From contig JAFYHV010000167.1 of the NCBI GenBank assembly GCA_017538995.1, positions 1-52,903 on the forward strand: a stretch of DNA of 52,903 nucleotides. Direction: 5' to 3'. Positions 8,280 to 19,214 of this stretch are shown here, in pieces (positions within the stretch are counted from its first letter, which is position 1; each line of letters opens with the position of its first letter). The translations under genes and the position numbers were made by a program. The notes beneath the pieces were generated by a model, which searched no databases, was not told where the DNA came from, and saw nothing but the letters and a program-made list of their open reading frames with translations. This DNA is from Lachnospiraceae bacterium (GTDB lineage Bacteria > Bacillota > Clostridia > Lachnospirales > Lachnospiraceae).

Positions 8280-11200
8280 ATGTCTGATATAAAAAGAGAT
8301 GGATATGAACCGATAACATTTGATTCAATCAAAATCGGTTTGGCATCACCGGAGAAAATTCTTGAATGGTCCAGAGGCGAAGTTGAAAAGCCCGAGACCA
8401 TCAACTACAGAACATTAAAGCCCGAAAAAGAAGGCTTATTCTGTGAAAAGATTTTCGGACCGAGCAAAGACTGGGAATGTCATTGCGGTAAATATAAAAA
8501 GATTCGTTACAAAGGCGTTGTCTGCGACCGTTGTGGCGTAGAAGTTACAAAGGCCAGCGTTCGTAGAGAGAGAATGGGACATATCAAACTGTCCGCTCCC
8601 GTTTCGCACATCTGGTATTTTAAGGGCATTCCTTCAAGAATGGGTCTCATTCTTGATTTAAGCCCCAAGGCACTTGAAAAGATTCTTTACTTCGTGTCTT
8701 ATGTAGTACTTGATCCCGGCGAATCACAGCTTGAGTTCAAGCAGGTTCTTTCAGAGAAAGAGTACCAGACAGCCAGAGAACAGTACGGCGATACTTTCCG
8801 CGTAGGAATGGGTGCCGAGGCAGTTAAGGAACTTCTTATGGGCGTAGATCTTGAAGAAGAGTACGTAGCTATTAAAGAAGAACTTGATTCCGAAGGCGCA
8901 AAGGGTCAGAAGAAATCCAAACTCATGAAGAGACTCGAGGCTATCGAGGCATTCCGTGAGTCAGGCAACAAGCCCGAATGGATGATTCTTGATGTTATTC
9001 CTGTTATCCCGCCCGATATTCGTCCTATGGTACAGCTTGACGGCGGACGTTTCGCAACCAGCGACTTAAACGATTTATACAGAAGAATTATCAACAGAAA
9101 CAACAGACTTGCAAAGCTTCTTACACTCGGTGCACCCGATATCATCGTTCGTAACGAGAAGAGAATGCTTCAGGAAGCTGTTGACGCACTTATAGATAAC
9201 GGCAGAAGAGGAAGACCTGTTACCGGACCTTCAAACAGAGCACTTAAGTCACTTTCCGACATGCTCAAAGGTAAATCCGGACGTTTCCGTCAGAACCTTC
9301 TCGGTAAGCGTGTTGACTACTCAGGACGTTCCGTTATCGTTGTAGGACCCGAACTTAAGATTTATCAGTGCGGTCTTCCTAAAGAAATGGCTATCGAACT
9401 CTTCAAGCCTTTCGTTATGAAAGAACTTGTCGGCAGAGGACTTAGCCCTAACATCAAACATGCAAAGAAAATGGTTGAAAGACTCGATGTAAGAGTATGG
9501 GACGTTCTTGAAGACGTTATCTGCGAGCATCCTGTTATGTTAAACCGTGCTCCGACACTTCACAGACTCGGTATTCAGGCATTTGAGCCGATTCTCGTAG
9601 AAGGTAAGGCTATTAAGCTTCATCCCCTCGTATGTACAGCGTTCAACGCTGACTTCGACGGTGACCAGATGGCTGTTCACCTTCCTTTAAGTGTGGAAGC
9701 TCAGGCAGAATGTCGTTTCTTACTTCTTTCACCCAATAACCTTCTTAAACCTTCAGACGGTGCACCCGTTGCCGTTCCTTCACAGGATATGGTTCTCGGT
9801 ATCTACTACCTTACACAGGAGAGACCCGGCTCAAGAGGAGAAGGCAAATACTTCAAGAGTGTTAACGAAGCAATCCTTGCTTACGAAAACGGTATCATTA
9901 CTCTTCATGCAAAGATCAAAGTCAGAATCGAAAAGAAGATGGCTGAAGATGAGGTTGTTACAGGAGTAGTTGAAACTACACTCGGAAGACTTTTATTCAA
10001 CGAAATCCTTCCTCAGGACTTAGGTTATGTTGACAGAAGCAACCCTGAAAATGCGGTTCTTCCCGAAATCGACTTCCTTGTAGGAAAGAAGCAGTTAAAG
10101 CAGATCCTTGAAAAAGTTATTAATACACACGGAGCTACAAAGACAGCCGAAGTACTTGACCTCGTAAAAGCAATAGGTTACAAGTACTCAACACGTGCAG
10201 CACTTACCGTATCAATTTCTGATATGGTAGTTCCCGAAAAGAAGAAAGAACTTCTTGAGGAAGCACAGGAGAAGGTAGACGTACTCCAGATGAAGTATCG
10301 TCGTGGTCAGTGTACAGATGAAGAAAGATACAAAGGCGTATGTAAGGTTTGGGAAGATATCGATGCCAGACTTACAAAAGAACTTATGAACGGTCTTGAT
10401 CAGTACAACAACATCAAGATGATGGCTGACTCAGGTGCCCGTGGTAGTGAACAGCAGATGAAACAGCTTGCCGGCATGCGTGGACTTATGGCTGATACAA
10501 CAGGTCGTACAATCGAACTTCCCATCAAGTCCAACTTCCGTGAAGGTCTTGACGTACTCGAGTACTTCATGTCCGCTCACGGTGCTCGTAAAGGTCTTTC
10601 CGATACGGCTCTTCGTACAGCCGACTCCGGTTACCTTACACGTCGAATGGTTGACGTTTGTCAGGAACTCATTATCAGAGAAGTTGACTGCTGCGAAGGA
10701 AAAGATTTCATTCCCGGCAGAACAGTTTCCGCATTCGTTGACGGTAAGAAGACAATCGAAAGCCTTCAGGACAGAATCAAAGGAAGATTCTCCTGCGAAG
10801 ACATTTATGATAAAGACGGTAACATTATCGTAAAAGCAAACCACATGATTACACCGAGCCGTGCAGAGAAGATCTGTAAGATCGGCGTAAACAAGGATGG
10901 AAATCCCGTTGAGGAAGTTAAGATCAGAAGCATCTTAACATGTAAGTCCAAGAACGGTATCTGTGCTAAGTGCTACGGTGCAAACATGGCAACCGGTGAA
11001 GCAGTTCAGGTTGGTGAAGCAGTTGGTATCATCGCTGCTCAGTCAATCGGTGAACCCGGTACACAGCTTACCATGCGTACATTCCACACCGGTGGTGTTG
11101 CAGGTAACGATATTACTCAGGGTCTTCCCAGAGTTGAAGAGCTTTTCGAAGCAAGAAAACCTAAGGGACTTGCAATCATCTCTGAGTTCGGCGGTACAGT

Positions 11201-11921
11201 ATCAATTACTGAAACCAACAACAAGAGAGAAATCGTTGTTGCAAACGACGAGCAGTCCAAGACATATCTCATTCCTTACGGTTCAAGAATCAAAGTTCAG
11301 GAAGGCGACGTTATCGAAGCCGGCGACGAACTTACCGAAGGTAGTGTAAATCCTCACGATTTACTTGAGATCAAGAAGATAGATGCGGTTGAGAATTACC
11401 TTATCTGCGAAGTACAGAAGGTTTACGGTCTCCAGGGTGTTGATCTTTCCGATAAGCACATCGAGGTTATCGTTCGCCAGATGTTAAAGAAGCAGAGAGT
11501 AGAGAGCGCCGGTGATACAGAATTACTTCCCGGCAGCCTTGTAGACAGACTTGACCTTGAAGATATCAACAACGAGCTTCTTGCAAACAATCCCGATGCG
11601 GAACCTGCAGTAGCAAGCGATATCATCCTTGGTATTACAAAGGCAGCTCTTGCAACCAACTCATTCTTATCAGCAGCTTCCTTCCAGGAGACCACAAAGG
11701 TTCTTACCGATGCAGCTATTAAGGGCAAGGTTGATCCTCTTATCGGTCTTAAAGAAAATGTTATCATCGGTAAACTTATTCCTGCAGGTACAGGTATGAA
11801 GAGATACCGTGATGTAGAACTTGATGTTCCCAATCTTTACAGAAGAACAATCGAGAACTACAACGAAGAAATCATCGAAGATAACGAAGAAGCAGAGACC
11901 ATCGATACAGATGAAGAATAA
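8280..11921 (+). CDS. rpoC: DNA-directed RNA polymerase subunit beta'
   Basis: A 1213-residue beta' subunit. The N-terminal zinc ribbon has C67, C69, C82 and C85. The catalytic magnesium loop NADFDGDQM has aspartates D458, D460 and D462. The second zinc site near residues 888-898 ([11 protein letters not shown]) is present, as are the trigger-loop region and [19 protein letters not shown]. No large lineage-specific insertion is apparent. Preceded by AAAGGAGAG and co-transcribed with rpoB, it ends in a strong terminator. Confidence 0.97.
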   Translation: MSDIKRDGYEPITFDSIKIGLASPEKILEWSRGEVEKPETINYRTLKPEKEGLFCEKIFGPSKDWECHCGKYKKIRYKGVVCDRCGVEVTKASVRRERMGHIKLSAPVSHIWYFKGIPSRMGLILDLSPKALEKILYFVSYVVLDPGESQLEFKQVLSEKEYQTAREQYGDTFRVGMGAEAVKELLMGVDLEEEYVAIKEELDSEGAKGQKKSKLMKRLEAIEAFRESGNKPEWMILDVIPVIPPDIRPMVQLDGGRFATSDLNDLYRRIINRNNRLAKLLTLGAPDIIVRNEKRMLQEAVDALIDNGRRGRPVTGPSNRALKSLSDMLKGKSGRFRQNLLGKRVDYSGRSVIVVGPELKIYQCGLPKEMAIELFKPFVMKELVGRGLSPNIKHAKKMVERLDVRVWDVLEDVICEHPVMLNRAPTLHRLGIQAFEPILVEGKAIKLHPLVCTAFNADFDGDQMAVHLPLSVEAQAECRFLLLSPNNLLKPSDGAPVAVPSQDMVLGIYYLTQERPGSRGEGKYFKSVNEAILAYENGIITLHAKIKVRIEKKMAEDEVVTGVVETTLGRLLFNEILPQDLGYVDRSNPENAVLPEIDFLVGKKQLKQILEKVINTHGATKTAEVLDLVKAIGYKYSTRAALTVSISDMVVPEKKKELLEEAQEKVDVLQMKYRRGQCTDEERYKGVCKVWEDIDARLTKELMNGLDQYNNIKMMADSGARGSEQQMKQLAGMRGLMADTTGRTIELPIKSNFREGLDVLEYFMSAHGARKGLSDTALRTADSGYLTRRMVDVCQELIIREVDCCEGKDFIPGRTVSAFVDGKKTIESLQDRIKGRFSCEDIYDKDGNIIVKANHMITPSRAEKICKIGVNKDGNPVEEVKIRSILTCKSKNGICAKCYGANMATGEAVQVGEAVGIIAAQSIGEPGTQLTMRTFHTGGVAGNDITQGLPRVEELFEARKPKGLAIISEFGGTVSITETNNKREIVVANDEQSKTYLIPYGSRIKVQEGDVIEAGDELTEGSVNPHDLLEIKKIDAVENYLICEVQKVYGLQGVDLSDKHIEVIVRQMLKKQRVESAGDTELLPGSLVDRLDLEDINNELLANNPDAEPAVASDIILGITKAALATNSFLSAASFQETTKVLTDAAIKGKVDPLIGLKENVIIGKLIPAGTGMKRYRDVELDVPNLYRRTIENYNEEIIEDNEEAETIDTDEE

Positions 11922-11932
11922 TCTTTAATAAG

Positions 11933-11965
11933 AAAACGGCGAACATGAAGTTCGCCGTTTTCAAT
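11933..11965 (+). terminator. Intrinsic terminator after rpoC
   Basis: A perfect 12-bp stem AAAACGGCGAAC/GTTCGCCGTTTT (11933-11944 and 11950-11961) with a 5-nt loop. The 3' arm supplies the T-run. Confidence 0.85.
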
Positions 11966-12023
11966 ATTTAATACAATATAGTGTGGAGTGCTTCTTTTAT
12001 GAGCACATTTAAGAAAAAATCAA

Positions 12024-12052
12024 TTGACATTGACAGTTCACATTAGTATAAT
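12024..12052 (+). promoter_or_regulatory. rpsL-rpsG-fusA promoter
   Basis: A full consensus promoter: TTGACA (12024-12029), 17 bp, TATAAT (12047-12052). A second TTGACA abuts the first (12030-12035), but its 11-bp spacing to the -10 is too short to function. A GC-rich hairpin follows at about 12055-12080 (AAGGCGCGC pairing with GTGCGTCTT through two G-U pairs) and ends in Ts, so a leader attenuator is possible. No L7Ae-type gene lies between rpoC and rpsL. Confidence 0.85.
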
Positions 12053-12127
12053 AATAAGGCGCGCTTTTTGTGCGTCTTTTATACTGCGCAAAAAAATCGC
12101 GTAAAATAAGATAAGGAGGAAAATCTA

Positions 12128-12547
12128 ATGCCGACAATTAATCAGTTAGTACGTAAGGGAAGAAAGACATCCGAAAAGAAGTCTAAGGCACCTGCTTTGC
12201 AGTCAAGCTTTAACTCTTTACACAAAAAGGCTGTCGAAGCACCTTCTCCTCAGAAGAGAGGCGTATGTACCGCTGTTAAGACTGCAACACCTAAGAAGCC
12301 TAACTCAGCTCTTCGTAAGATCGCCAGAGTTCGTCTTTCAAATGGTATTGAAGTAACCAGCTACATTCCCGGTGAAGGCCACAACCTTCAGGAACACAGC
12401 GTAGTATTGATCCGTGGCGGTAGAGTAAAGGACCTTCCCGGTACCAGATACCACATTATCCGTGGTACACTTGATACCGCAGGTGTTGCTAACCGCAAGC
12501 AGGCTCGTTCAAAATACGGCGCTAAGAGACCTAAAGCAGGTAAGTAA
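12128..12547 (+). CDS. rpsL: 30S ribosomal protein S12
   Basis: A 139-residue S12, the decoding-site protein. The conserved segments [15 protein letters not shown] and the loop with [14 protein letters not shown] are intact. The residues around Lys43 and Lys88 (E. coli numbering), where streptomycin-resistance changes occur, are the wild-type lysines. AAGGAGG precedes the ATG. It is first gene of the str unit rpsL-rpsG-fusA. Confidence 0.96.
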   Translation: MPTINQLVRKGRKTSEKKSKAPALQSSFNSLHKKAVEAPSPQKRGVCTAVKTATPKKPNSALRKIARVRLSNGIEVTSYIPGEGHNLQEHSVVLIRGGRVKDLPGTRYHIIRGTLDTAGVANRKQARSKYGAKRPKAGK

Positions 12548-12758
12548 TTTTTAGGTTTGTACCACAAACAGAACTAATTTAAGTGTTGGGATTCAGATTT
12601 TGGCTTAGTGCTATAGATTGAACACAGCACGAACACATTAGAGGACACATGTGAGTACCGAAGATTTAATTTCCGCAAATTAGCCGAACTATTCGGATGA
12701 GCGGAGAAGAAAGAGCATATTGCTCTAGATTCCATTAATAATTAAGGAGGGAAGAATC

Positions 12759-13229
12759 GTGCCACGTAAAGGACATATTCAGAAAAGAGATGTATTGGCA
12801 GATCCCTTATACAATGACAAGGTAGTTACCAAGCTTATCAATAACATTATGTTAGACGGTAAGAAGGGCGTAGCTCAGAAGATTGTATACGGTGCATTTG
12901 CTCAGGTAGAAGAAAAAGCCGGTAAACCTGCCCTTGAAGTATTCCAGGAAGCTATGAACAACATCATGCCCATGCTGGAAGTTAAGGCTCGTCGTATCGG
13001 TGGTGCCACATATCAGGTACCTATCGAGGTTCGCCCTGACAGACGTCAGGCACTCGGTTTACGTTGGCTTACCACATACGCTAGAAAGCGTGGTGAGAAG
13101 ACAATGGAAGACAGATTAGCTAACGAAATTTTAGATGCTGCAAACAATACCGGTGCAGCCGTAAAGAAGAAAGAAGATGTGCATAAGATGGCTGAGTCTA
13201 ACAAGGCTTTCGCACACTATCGCTTCTAG
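12759..13229 (+). CDS. rpsG: 30S ribosomal protein S7
   Basis: A 156-residue S7 of standard length, which nucleates assembly of the 30S head and contacts E-site tRNA. Typical segments are [20 protein letters not shown] and the [13 protein letters not shown] loop. The start is GTG at 12759, positioned by AAGGAGG at 12744-12750. The 211-bp gap after rpsL contains a small hairpin (AGAGCA/TGCTCT near 12710-12725) and no gene. Confidence 0.96.
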   Translation: MPRKGHIQKRDVLADPLYNDKVVTKLINNIMLDGKKGVAQKIVYGAFAQVEEKAGKPALEVFQEAMNNIMPMLEVKARRIGGATYQVPIEVRPDRRQALGLRWLTTYARKRGEKTMEDRLANEILDAANNTGAAVKKKEDVHKMAESNKAFAHYRF

Positions 13230-13247
13230 TAACAGGAGGAAAAGACA

Positions 13248-15416
13248 TTGGCTGGAAGAGAATATCCGCTTGAGCGGACCAGAAATATCGGTATCATGGC
13301 TCATATCGATGCAGGTAAAACTACAACGACAGAGCGTATCCTTTACTATACCGGTATTAACCATAAAATTGGTGAGACTCATGACGGTACTGCTACCATG
13401 GACTGGATGGAGCAGGAACAGGAAAGAGGTATTACCATTACTTCTGCGGCTACAACTTGCCACTGGACACTTCAGGATCACTGCAAGCCCAAGGCAGGCG
13501 CTTTAGAGCATCGTATTAACATTATTGACACACCGGGTCACGTTGACTTTACTGTAGAAGTAGAGCGTTCACTTCGTGTACTTGACGGTGCAGTCGGTGT
13601 ATTTTGTGCAAAGGGCGGCGTTGAGCCCCAGTCTGAAAACGTTTGGAGACAGGCTGATACATACAACGTTCCCAGAATGGCATTCATCAATAAGATGGAT
13701 ATCTTAGGCGCAAACTTCTATGCAGCTGTAGATCAGATTAAGAATCGTCTCGGTAAGAATGCTATCGTTATTCAGCTTCCTATCGGTAAAGAAGACGAAT
13801 TTAAGGGAATCATTGACTTATTTGAAATGCAGGCTTACATCTACAATGATGATAAGGGCGAAGACATTTCTATCGTTGACATTCCCGAAGATATGAAGGA
13901 TGAAGCAGAAATTTATCATTCAGACCTTATCGAAAAGTGCGTAGAGCTTGATGAGGACCTTATGATGGAGTGGATGGACGATCCCGATTCCATTACCGTA
14001 GATCAGCTCAAGGCAGCTTTGAGAAAAGGTACATGCGAATGTACAGCAGTTCCCGTTTGCTGTGGTACAGCTTACAGAAACAAAGGTGTACAGAAGCTTC
14101 TTGATGCAGTTATCGAATACATGCCTTCACCCCTTGACATCCCTTCAATTAAGGGTGTTGACCTTGAAGGAAATGAAACTGAGAGACATTCTTCAGACGA
14201 AGAGCCTTTCTCAGCACTTGCATTCAAGATTATGGCCGATCCTTTCGTAGGAAAGCTTGCATTCTTCAGAGTATACTCAGGAACAATGAACTCCGGTTCA
14301 TACGTTCTTAATGCTTCAAAGAATAAGAAAGAGCGTGTCGGACGTATCTTACAGATGCACGCTAACAAGAGAGCGGAACTCGAAAAGGTTTACTCGGGTG
14401 ATATCGCTGCAGCAGTAGGATTTAAGTTCACCAGTACAGGTGATACAATCTGTGACGAGCAGCATCCCGTAATCCTTGAGAGTATGGAATTCCCTGAGCC
14501 CGTTATTGAGCTTGCTATCGAGCCCAAGACAAAGGCAGGTCAGGGCAAACTTGGTGAAGCTTTGGCTAAACTTGCTGAAGAAGATCCTACATTCCGTGCT
14601 CATACAGATCAGGAAACTGGTCAGACAATTATCGCAGGTATGGGTGAACTTCACCTTGAAATCATCGTTGACAGACTTCTTCGTGAATTCAAGGTTGAGG
14701 CTAACGTAGGTGCTCCTCAGGTTGCTTACAAAGAGGCATTTACAAAGGCTGTTGAAGTTGATTCCAAATACGCTAAGCAGTCCGGTGGTCGTGGACAGTA
14801 TGGTCATTGTAAAGTTAAATTCGAGCCCCTTGACGCTAACGGCGACAAGTTCGAATTTGATCCTAAGGCTAACGTTCTTATCAACGAGCCTCCTACACTG
14901 CTCTTTGAATCTACCGTTGTCGGTGGTGCTATTCCTAAGGAATACATCCCTGCAGTCGGCGAAGGTATCAAGGAAGCAGCACTTTCCGGTATCCTTGGCG
15001 GATTCCCTGTACTTGGTATTCATGCTAACGTATATGATGGTTCATACCATGAAGTCGACTCTTCAGAAATGGCATTCCACATCGCAGGTTCTATGGCGTT
15101 TAAGGATGCTATGAAGAAAGCAGATCCCGTACTTCTCGAGCCCATCATGAAGGTTGAAGTTACAATGCCTGAAGAGTACATGGGTGATGTAATCGGCGAT
15201 ATCAACTCCCGTCGTGGCCGTATCGAAGGTATGGACGACGTCGGAGGCGGAAAGATTGTCAGAGGTTATGTACCTCTTGCCGAGATGTTCGGTTATGCTA
15301 CAGACCTTCGTTCCAGAACACAGGGCCGTGGTAACTACTCAATGTTCTTTGAGAAGTATGAACCCGTTCCCAAGAGTGTTCAGGCAAAGGTTCTTGAAGG
15401 CAAAAGCGTGAACTAA
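13248..15416 (+). CDS. fusA: Elongation factor G
   Basis: A 722-residue EF-G, the GTPase that drives translocation and, with RRF, ribosome recycling. Visible motifs are G1 [13 protein letters not shown] near residue 17, G3 DTPGHVDFT and G4 NKMD. It is about 25 residues longer than the usual form, partly because of a short insertion just before G3 (around [15 protein letters not shown]). The start is TTG at 13248, 18 bp after rpsG and set by AGGAGGA. No terminator is visible before tuf, which has its own promoter. Confidence 0.96.
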   Translation: MAGREYPLERTRNIGIMAHIDAGKTTTTERILYYTGINHKIGETHDGTATMDWMEQEQERGITITSAATTCHWTLQDHCKPKAGALEHRINIIDTPGHVDFTVEVERSLRVLDGAVGVFCAKGGVEPQSENVWRQADTYNVPRMAFINKMDILGANFYAAVDQIKNRLGKNAIVIQLPIGKEDEFKGIIDLFEMQAYIYNDDKGEDISIVDIPEDMKDEAEIYHSDLIEKCVELDEDLMMEWMDDPDSITVDQLKAALRKGTCECTAVPVCCGTAYRNKGVQKLLDAVIEYMPSPLDIPSIKGVDLEGNETERHSSDEEPFSALAFKIMADPFVGKLAFFRVYSGTMNSGSYVLNASKNKKERVGRILQMHANKRAELEKVYSGDIAAAVGFKFTSTGDTICDEQHPVILESMEFPEPVIELAIEPKTKAGQGKLGEALAKLAEEDPTFRAHTDQETGQTIIAGMGELHLEIIVDRLLREFKVEANVGAPQVAYKEAFTKAVEVDSKYAKQSGGRGQYGHCKVKFEPLDANGDKFEFDPKANVLINEPPTLLFESTVVGGAIPKEYIPAVGEGIKEAALSGILGGFPVLGIHANVYDGSYHEVDSSEMAFHIAGSMAFKDAMKKADPVLLEPIMKVEVTMPEEYMGDVIGDINSRRGRIEGMDDVGGGKIVRGYVPLAEMFGYATDLRSRTQGRGNYSMFFEKYEPVPKSVQAKVLEGKSVN

Positions 15417-15445
15417 TAAGGGCATTTTCGGGCTATAAAATATAC

Positions 15446-15474
15446 TTGAAAATGTTGTAACAATTTAATATAAT
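15446..15474 (+). promoter_or_regulatory. tuf promoter
   Basis: TTGAAA (15446-15451), 17 bp, TATAAT (15469-15474). It would give tuf an independent transcript with an 80-nt leader. Confidence 0.7.
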
Positions 15475-15477
15475 TAA

Positions 15478-15516
15478 GGATAACGGCGGTTCGGTCAAAT
15501 TAGCTGGCCGTTATCC
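15478..15516 (+). promoter_or_regulatory. Leader hairpin before tuf
   Basis: Perfect 10-bp stem GGATAACGGC/GCCGTTATCC (15478-15487 and 15507-15516) at the very start of the tuf transcript, with no T-run after it. It is probably a 5' stabilising or regulatory structure rather than a terminator. Confidence 0.5.
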
Positions 15517-15563
15517 GAAAATTAAAGATAATTTTTGAAAAATTTTTAGGAGGAATTTTAGAA

Positions 15564-16751
15564 ATGGCAAAAGCTAAGTTTGAAAGAACAAAACCCCATT
15601 GTAACATTGGTACAATCGGTCACGTAGATCATGGTAAAACAACTCTTACAGCAGCTATCACAAAGGTTCTTGCTGAGAGAGTAGCAGGTAACGAAAAGGT
15701 AGATTTCGAGAACATCGATAAGGCTCCCGAAGAGAGAGAAAGAGGTATCACTATTTCTACTGCTCACGTTGAGTATCAGACAGAGAAGAGACACTATGCA
15801 CACGTTGACTGCCCGGGCCATGCTGACTATGTAAAGAACATGATCACAGGTGCTGCTCAGATGGATGGTGCTATCCTCGTTGTAGCTGCTACTGACGGTG
15901 TTATGGCTCAGACAAAAGAGCACATCCTTCTTTCCCGTCAGGTAGGTGTTCCTAAAATCGTTGTTTTCCTTAACAAGTGTGATATGGTTGACGATCCTGA
16001 ACTCATCGAACTCGTTGAGATGGAAGTTACAGATCAGTTAGCTGAGTATGATTTCAATGACTGCCCTATTATCCAGGGTTCAGCTCTTAAGGCTCTTGAA
16101 GATCCTTCAAGTGAGTGGGGCGACAAGGTTATGGAACTTATGGATACAGTTGATACATATATTCCTGATCCTCAGAGAGAAACAGATAAGCCTTTCCTTA
16201 TGCCTGTTGAAGACGTATTTACAATCACAGGTCGTGGTACAGTTGCTACAGGTAGAGTAGAGCGTGGTACACTTCACCTCAACGAGCCGGTTGAAATCGT
16301 TGGTATCAAGGAAGAGAACAAGCAGACTGTTGTTACAGGTATTGAAATGTTCCGTAAGATGCTTGACGAAGCTCAGGCTGGTGATAACATCGGTGCACTT
16401 CTCCGTGGTATTCAGAGAACTGAAATCGAAAGAGGACAGGTTCTTGCTAAACCCGGTTCAGTTACATGCCACAAGAAATTCACAGCTCAGGTTTACGTAT
16501 TAACCAAAGATGAAGGTGGACGTCATACTCCTTTCTTCAACAACTACAGACCTCAGTTCTACTTCAGAACAACTGACGTTACCGGTGTATGTAACCTTCC
16601 CGCTGGTACAGAAATGTGCATGCCTGGTGATAACGTAGAAATGACAATCGAACTCATCCATCCCATCGCTATGGAGCAGGGTCTTACTTTCGCTATCCGT
16701 GAAGGTGGACGTACAGTAGGTTCAGGTAGAGTTGCTACTATCATCGAGTAA
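15564..16751 (+). CDS. tuf: Elongation factor Tu
   Basis: A 395-residue EF-Tu, which delivers aminoacyl-tRNA to the ribosome. G1 GHVDHGKT, G3 DCPGHADY and G4 NKCD are intact. The C-terminus ends [17 protein letters not shown]. This 3' end is the integration site of a mobile element: the last 17 codons recur at 25291-25344 with only synonymous changes. The final codons now attached to tuf, from the crossover point on, were therefore most likely supplied by the element and the protein sequence was preserved. AGGAGG precedes the ATG. Confidence 0.97.
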   Translation: MAKAKFERTKPHCNIGTIGHVDHGKTTLTAAITKVLAERVAGNEKVDFENIDKAPEERERGITISTAHVEYQTEKRHYAHVDCPGHADYVKNMITGAAQMDGAILVVAATDGVMAQTKEHILLSRQVGVPKIVVFLNKCDMVDDPELIELVEMEVTDQLAEYDFNDCPIIQGSALKALEDPSSEWGDKVMELMDTVDTYIPDPQRETDKPFLMPVEDVFTITGRGTVATGRVERGTLHLNEPVEIVGIKEENKQTVVTGIEMFRKMLDEAQAGDNIGALLRGIQRTEIERGQVLAKPGSVTCHKKFTAQVYVLTKDEGGRHTPFFNNYRPQFYFRTTDVTGVCNLPAGTEMCMPGDNVEMTIELIHPIAMEQGLTFAIREGGRTVGSGRVATIIE

Positions 16752-16752
16752 T
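16698..16752 (+). other. Left attachment site (attL) within tuf
   Basis: The last 17 codons plus stop of tuf. Blocks 16713-16726 (ACAGTAGGTTCAGG) and 16728-16741 (AGAGTTGCTACTAT) are identical to the right copy. Homology to the right copy starts abruptly at 16698. Confidence 0.88.
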
Positions 16753-16774
16753 TTGCTTCAAACCAAGTAAAATA

Positions 16775-16808
16775 AAGGCTTTCCGAATTTTTCGGAAAGC
16801 CTTATTTG
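16775..16808 (+). terminator. Element-borne terminator after tuf
   Basis: A perfect 13-bp stem AAGGCTTTCCGAA/TTCGGAAAGCCTT (16775-16787 and 16791-16803) with a 3-nt loop. It lies just inside the element, so tuf now terminates on a structure brought by the insertion. Its sequence is unrelated to the displaced original terminator at 25384. Confidence 0.85.
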
Positions 16809-16838
16809 TTTATTTAGAAGCTTATAAAATTGTTATGT

Positions 16839-16856
16839 GGTACTAATTTGGTACTG
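16839..16856 (+). repeat. Left arm-type integrase repeat
   Basis: GGTAC-N5-TGGTACTG, matched by an identically spaced copy at 25171-25188 near the other end. A further GGTACC sits at 16870-16875. Paired repeats just inside both ends are what tyrosine integrases use as arm-type sites. Confidence 0.6.
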
Positions 16857-16885
16857 TTTATATTAAAAAGGTACCAAAATCTGCC

Positions 16886-17767
16886 TTATTTGGATCTTTT
16901 ATTCTTTTCTTCCAACCGAATTTCCTCTTTATAATTTGGATGATTTTTCTTATATTGATCAATTAAATCTATCTTTTTCTTAATCCATCCGGTTATTTCT
17001 TTTTCGGATTTTCCGTAAGGATACTCTTCTAAATTATCAGAAATATATTCTTCGATTCGAGCTTCTTCATAAAATTTTATGAGTCTGTTTTTAAGAGACT
17101 CTGGACCGTCTATTTTTTCAACATAATCATAGAAAGATCCACCTTCGGAAAGGACTTTCTCGATATCTTTCAATGATTCTTCGTGACTGTCCATTCCTTT
17201 CATATATTGTTTCCAACTTCTTCCATAAAGCATCATTTTTAATTGTATTTCTTCTGCCATAGATAATAGTTTTTCTTTATGAAGGATTTTTTCCTGTGAT
17301 TTGCTTTTTATTGAATTAGCTTTTTCTTTGAATTCCAGATAAAGGTGCAACCAGGCATTATCGTAATTCAAAAGATTGTCTTCTTTTTTAACTGAAAAAG
17401 AAACTTGATCTATTGGAACTGCTTTACCGTTTACTTCTACTTGAATATATGCATCTAACTTCTTATTTAAATAAAAGGATTCATCTGATTTATATTCAAT
17501 GGTTCCATTTGCTAAAAGTAAGAAAAGTTCCTGATAGAAGTCGCCAAGGAAATCATAATTTGTATATTGTTCAGGAATTCCTTCGAAAATGATTCGAGGA
17601 AGTTTTAAAGCCGAGCACATTTTATCAATGTGTTCCTTACTGGGCTGTATTTTATTGGTTTCGTATTTCCTTATTGTAACCGGATGGATTCCGGTAATTT
17701 CAGCAAACTCATTCGAGGATATTTCAAATAATTCTCTTAGTATCTTAATACGATCTCCAACTGTCAT
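16886..17767 (-). CDS. XRE-family repressor of the mobile element
   Basis: A 293-residue protein with an N-terminal Cro/C1-type helix-turn-helix (TVGDRIKILRELFEISSNEFAEITGIHPVTIRKYE, about residues 2-38). A long charged C-terminal region follows that I do not recognise. The start is ATG with A at 17767, because GGAGGT lies 6-7 nt upstream on the minus strand; an upstream GTG would add 14 residues. It is divergent from the excisionase/integrase unit, and three palindromes lie between them. By analogy with phage and ICE switches it probably represses excision genes and itself. No peptidase active site was recognised, so how it is inactivated is unknown. Confidence 0.8.
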   Translation of the reverse strand: MTVGDRIKILRELFEISSNEFAEITGIHPVTIRKYETNKIQPSKEHIDKMCSALKLPRIIFEGIPEQYTNYDFLGDFYQELFLLLANGTIEYKSDESFYLNKKLDAYIQVEVNGKAVPIDQVSFSVKKEDNLLNYDNAWLHLYLEFKEKANSIKSKSQEKILHKEKLLSMAEEIQLKMMLYGRSWKQYMKGMDSHEESLKDIEKVLSEGGSFYDYVEKIDGPESLKNRLIKFYEEARIEEYISDNLEEYPYGKSEKEITGWIKKKIDLIDQYKKNHPNYKEEIRLEEKNKRSK

Positions 17768-17780
17768 AGTTAAACCTCCG

Positions 17781-17814
17781 CATATATGGATATATGTACA
17801 TACTACCATATATG
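17781..17814 (-). repeat. Inverted repeat in the repressor 5' leader
   Basis: CATATATGG (17781-17789) and CCATATATG (17806-17814) form a 9-bp inverted repeat around 16 bp, between the repressor ribosome binding site and operator O1. It may be a transcript hairpin or another binding site. Confidence 0.4.
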
Positions 17815-17899
17815 TAGCCAGGTTGCTACAAAATTTTCAAAAAAAGTATTGACTGTAGCGCCGAGGCTACATATAATAAAAATGTAGCGAGAACGCTAC
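17814..17899. promoter_or_regulatory. Three repressor operators, GTAGC-N6-GCTAC
   Basis: Three copies of the same palindrome occur at 17814-17829 (O1), 17855-17870 (O2) and 17884-17899 (O3). The sixteen-base core has a fixed 6-bp centre, and outer T/A bases are also mostly shared. O2 fills the spacer of the rightward promoter, O3 lies at its transcription start, and O1 covers the likely leftward promoter of the repressor. Confidence 0.85.
17849..17877 (+). promoter_or_regulatory. Rightward promoter of excisionase-integrase unit
   Basis: TTGACT (17849-17854), 17 bp, TATAAT (17872-17877). Operator O2 occupies bases 1-16 of the 17-bp spacer, so repressor binding would exclude RNA polymerase. 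Confidence 0.85.
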
Positions 17900-17921
17900 A
17901 AAAGAAGAAAGGAGGGATAAT

Positions 17922-18107
17922 ATGGATAGCAAGAAGATTTATTTGACAGCTTCTGAGGTATCGGAACTTCTCGGTGTATCGATGGGGCATTCGTATAAGC
18001 TTATTCAGAAAATGAATAAGGAACTAAAAGACAACGGATTCCTTACCATTGCCGGAAAAATTCCCAGGAAATACTTTGAAGAACGTTATTACGGTTATAT
18101 TGCCTAG
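17922..18107 (+). CDS. xis: Excisionase / small helix-turn-helix protein
   Basis: A 61-residue protein with a MerR/AlpA-like winged helix: YLTASEVSELLGVSMGHSYKLIQ (residues 7-29) and a second short DNA-contact segment ending RYYGYIA. Genes of this kind directly before a tyrosine integrase usually encode the recombination directionality factor that bends DNA and favours excision. GGAGGG precedes the start. It is the first gene behind the operator-controlled promoter, and the integrase starts 24 bp downstream. Confidence 0.75.
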   Translation: MDSKKIYLTASEVSELLGVSMGHSYKLIQKMNKELKDNGFLTIAGKIPRKYFEERYYGYIA

Positions 18108-18131
18108 ACAGAGATAAAGGAGTTAAGAGAT

Positions 18132-19214
18132 ATGCCTGCATATAAGGATAAACATGATGGAAGCTGGGAAAGTTCATTTTATTATACTGATTGGACCGGT
18201 AAAACAAAGAGAAAACATAAGCGTGGTTTTTCAACAAAAAAAGAAGCTTTAAATTTCGAAAGTGAATATAAAAGAGTTGCGAAGGCAAATATGGGTATGA
18301 AACTCGTTTCCTTTGTGGAGGTATACTTTGCGGATAAAGCGTCTGAACTAAAGGAAAGAACTATGAGAAATAAACGTTATATGGTTCAGACGCACCTTAT
18401 CCCGTATCTGGGTGATAAACCAATGAATGAGATAACACCTGCAGATATCATACAATGGCAGAATAATATCATTGAGAATAATAATTTTTCGGAAGCATAT
18501 TTGAGAATGTTACAGAATCAGATAACCGGTATATTTAATCACGCTCAAAAAATATATAGTCTTCAGAATAATCCATGTAAGAAAGTTCATAAGATGGGAA
18601 GATCGGATGATCGTAGTATATCATTTTGGACTTATGAAGAATATGTACAGTTTATTGAGACATTCGACAAGGGTTCCATGCATTTTGTAATGTTTGAAAT
18701 ATTATTTTGGACGGGAATTAGAGAAGGAGAGTTGCTGGCTCTTACCATGGATGATTTTGATTTAATTCAGAATCGTATGAAGATAGATAAAACCTATTTT
18801 CGTATGCATGGAGAAGATGTTATAACAACACCCAAAACCGTAAACTCAATAAGAACAATTGAACTTCCGGACTTTATTGTTGATGAAGTTAAATCTTACT
18901 ACAAGGAGTTATATAAACATCCGGGTGACCAAAGGCTGTTTCCGATTGTGGCAGAAGCATTACAACATGTTATGAAAAGACATATTAAAAAAAGCGGAGT
19001 TAAACAGATTAGAGTTCACGATTTAAGACATAGCCATTGTGCATATCTGATAAACCATGGAGTTCAACCATTAATAATAAAGGAACGATTAGGACATAAG
19101 GATATAAAAGTGACATTAAACACATATGGACATCTTTATCCAAGCGAGCAAAAAAAGATAGCCAATATGCTTAATAATCTAAAAGAATCAGAAAAGAGAA
19201 ACAATAATGAGTGA
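18132..19214 (+). CDS. int: Tyrosine recombinase integrase
   Basis: A 360-residue phage-type integrase. An N-terminal arm-binding domain (about 1-55, MPAYKDKHDGSWESSFYYTD) is followed by a core-binding SAM-like domain (about 56-150) and the catalytic domain. The catalytic set is R197 (TGIREGE), K235, H296 and R299 (HDLRH), H322 (LGHKD) and nucleophile Y332 (NTYGHL). It catalyses exchange between the tuf 3' end and the circular element. The ribosome binding site is AAAGGAG. The stop overlaps the start of the next gene by 8 bp, so the two are translationally coupled. Confidence 0.92.
   Translation: MPAYKDKHDGSWESSFYYTDWTGKTKRKHKRGFSTKKEALNFESEYKRVAKANMGMKLVSFVEVYFADKASELKERTMRNKRYMVQTHLIPYLGDKPMNEITPADIIQWQNNIIENNNFSEAYLRMLQNQITGIFNHAQKIYSLQNNPCKKVHKMGRSDDRSISFWTYEEYVQFIETFDKGSMHFVMFEILFWTGIREGELLALTMDDFDLIQNRMKIDKTYFRMHGEDVITTPKTVNSIRTIELPDFIVDEVKSYYKELYKHPGDQRLFPIVAEALQHVMKRHIKKSGVKQIRVHDLRHSHCAYLINHGVQPLIIKERLGHKDIKVTLNTYGHLYPSEQKKIANMLNNLKESEKRNNNE

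Noticed and set aside
13177..13506. Open frames overlapping the start of fusA in another frame on either strand
   Set aside because: They lie wholly within the rpsG/fusA coding region, where the main frame encodes unmistakable S7 and EF-G; they are coding shadows.
15478..15516. Terminator between fusA and tuf
   Set aside because: The stem is perfect but is followed by GAAAATTAAAG rather than a T-run, and it lies downstream of the tuf promoter; it is a leader hairpin.
17814..17899. Short CRISPR-like palindromic repeats
   Set aside because: Three 16-bp palindromes lie in a divergent promoter region and overlap promoter elements; operators explain them, and spacing is unequal.
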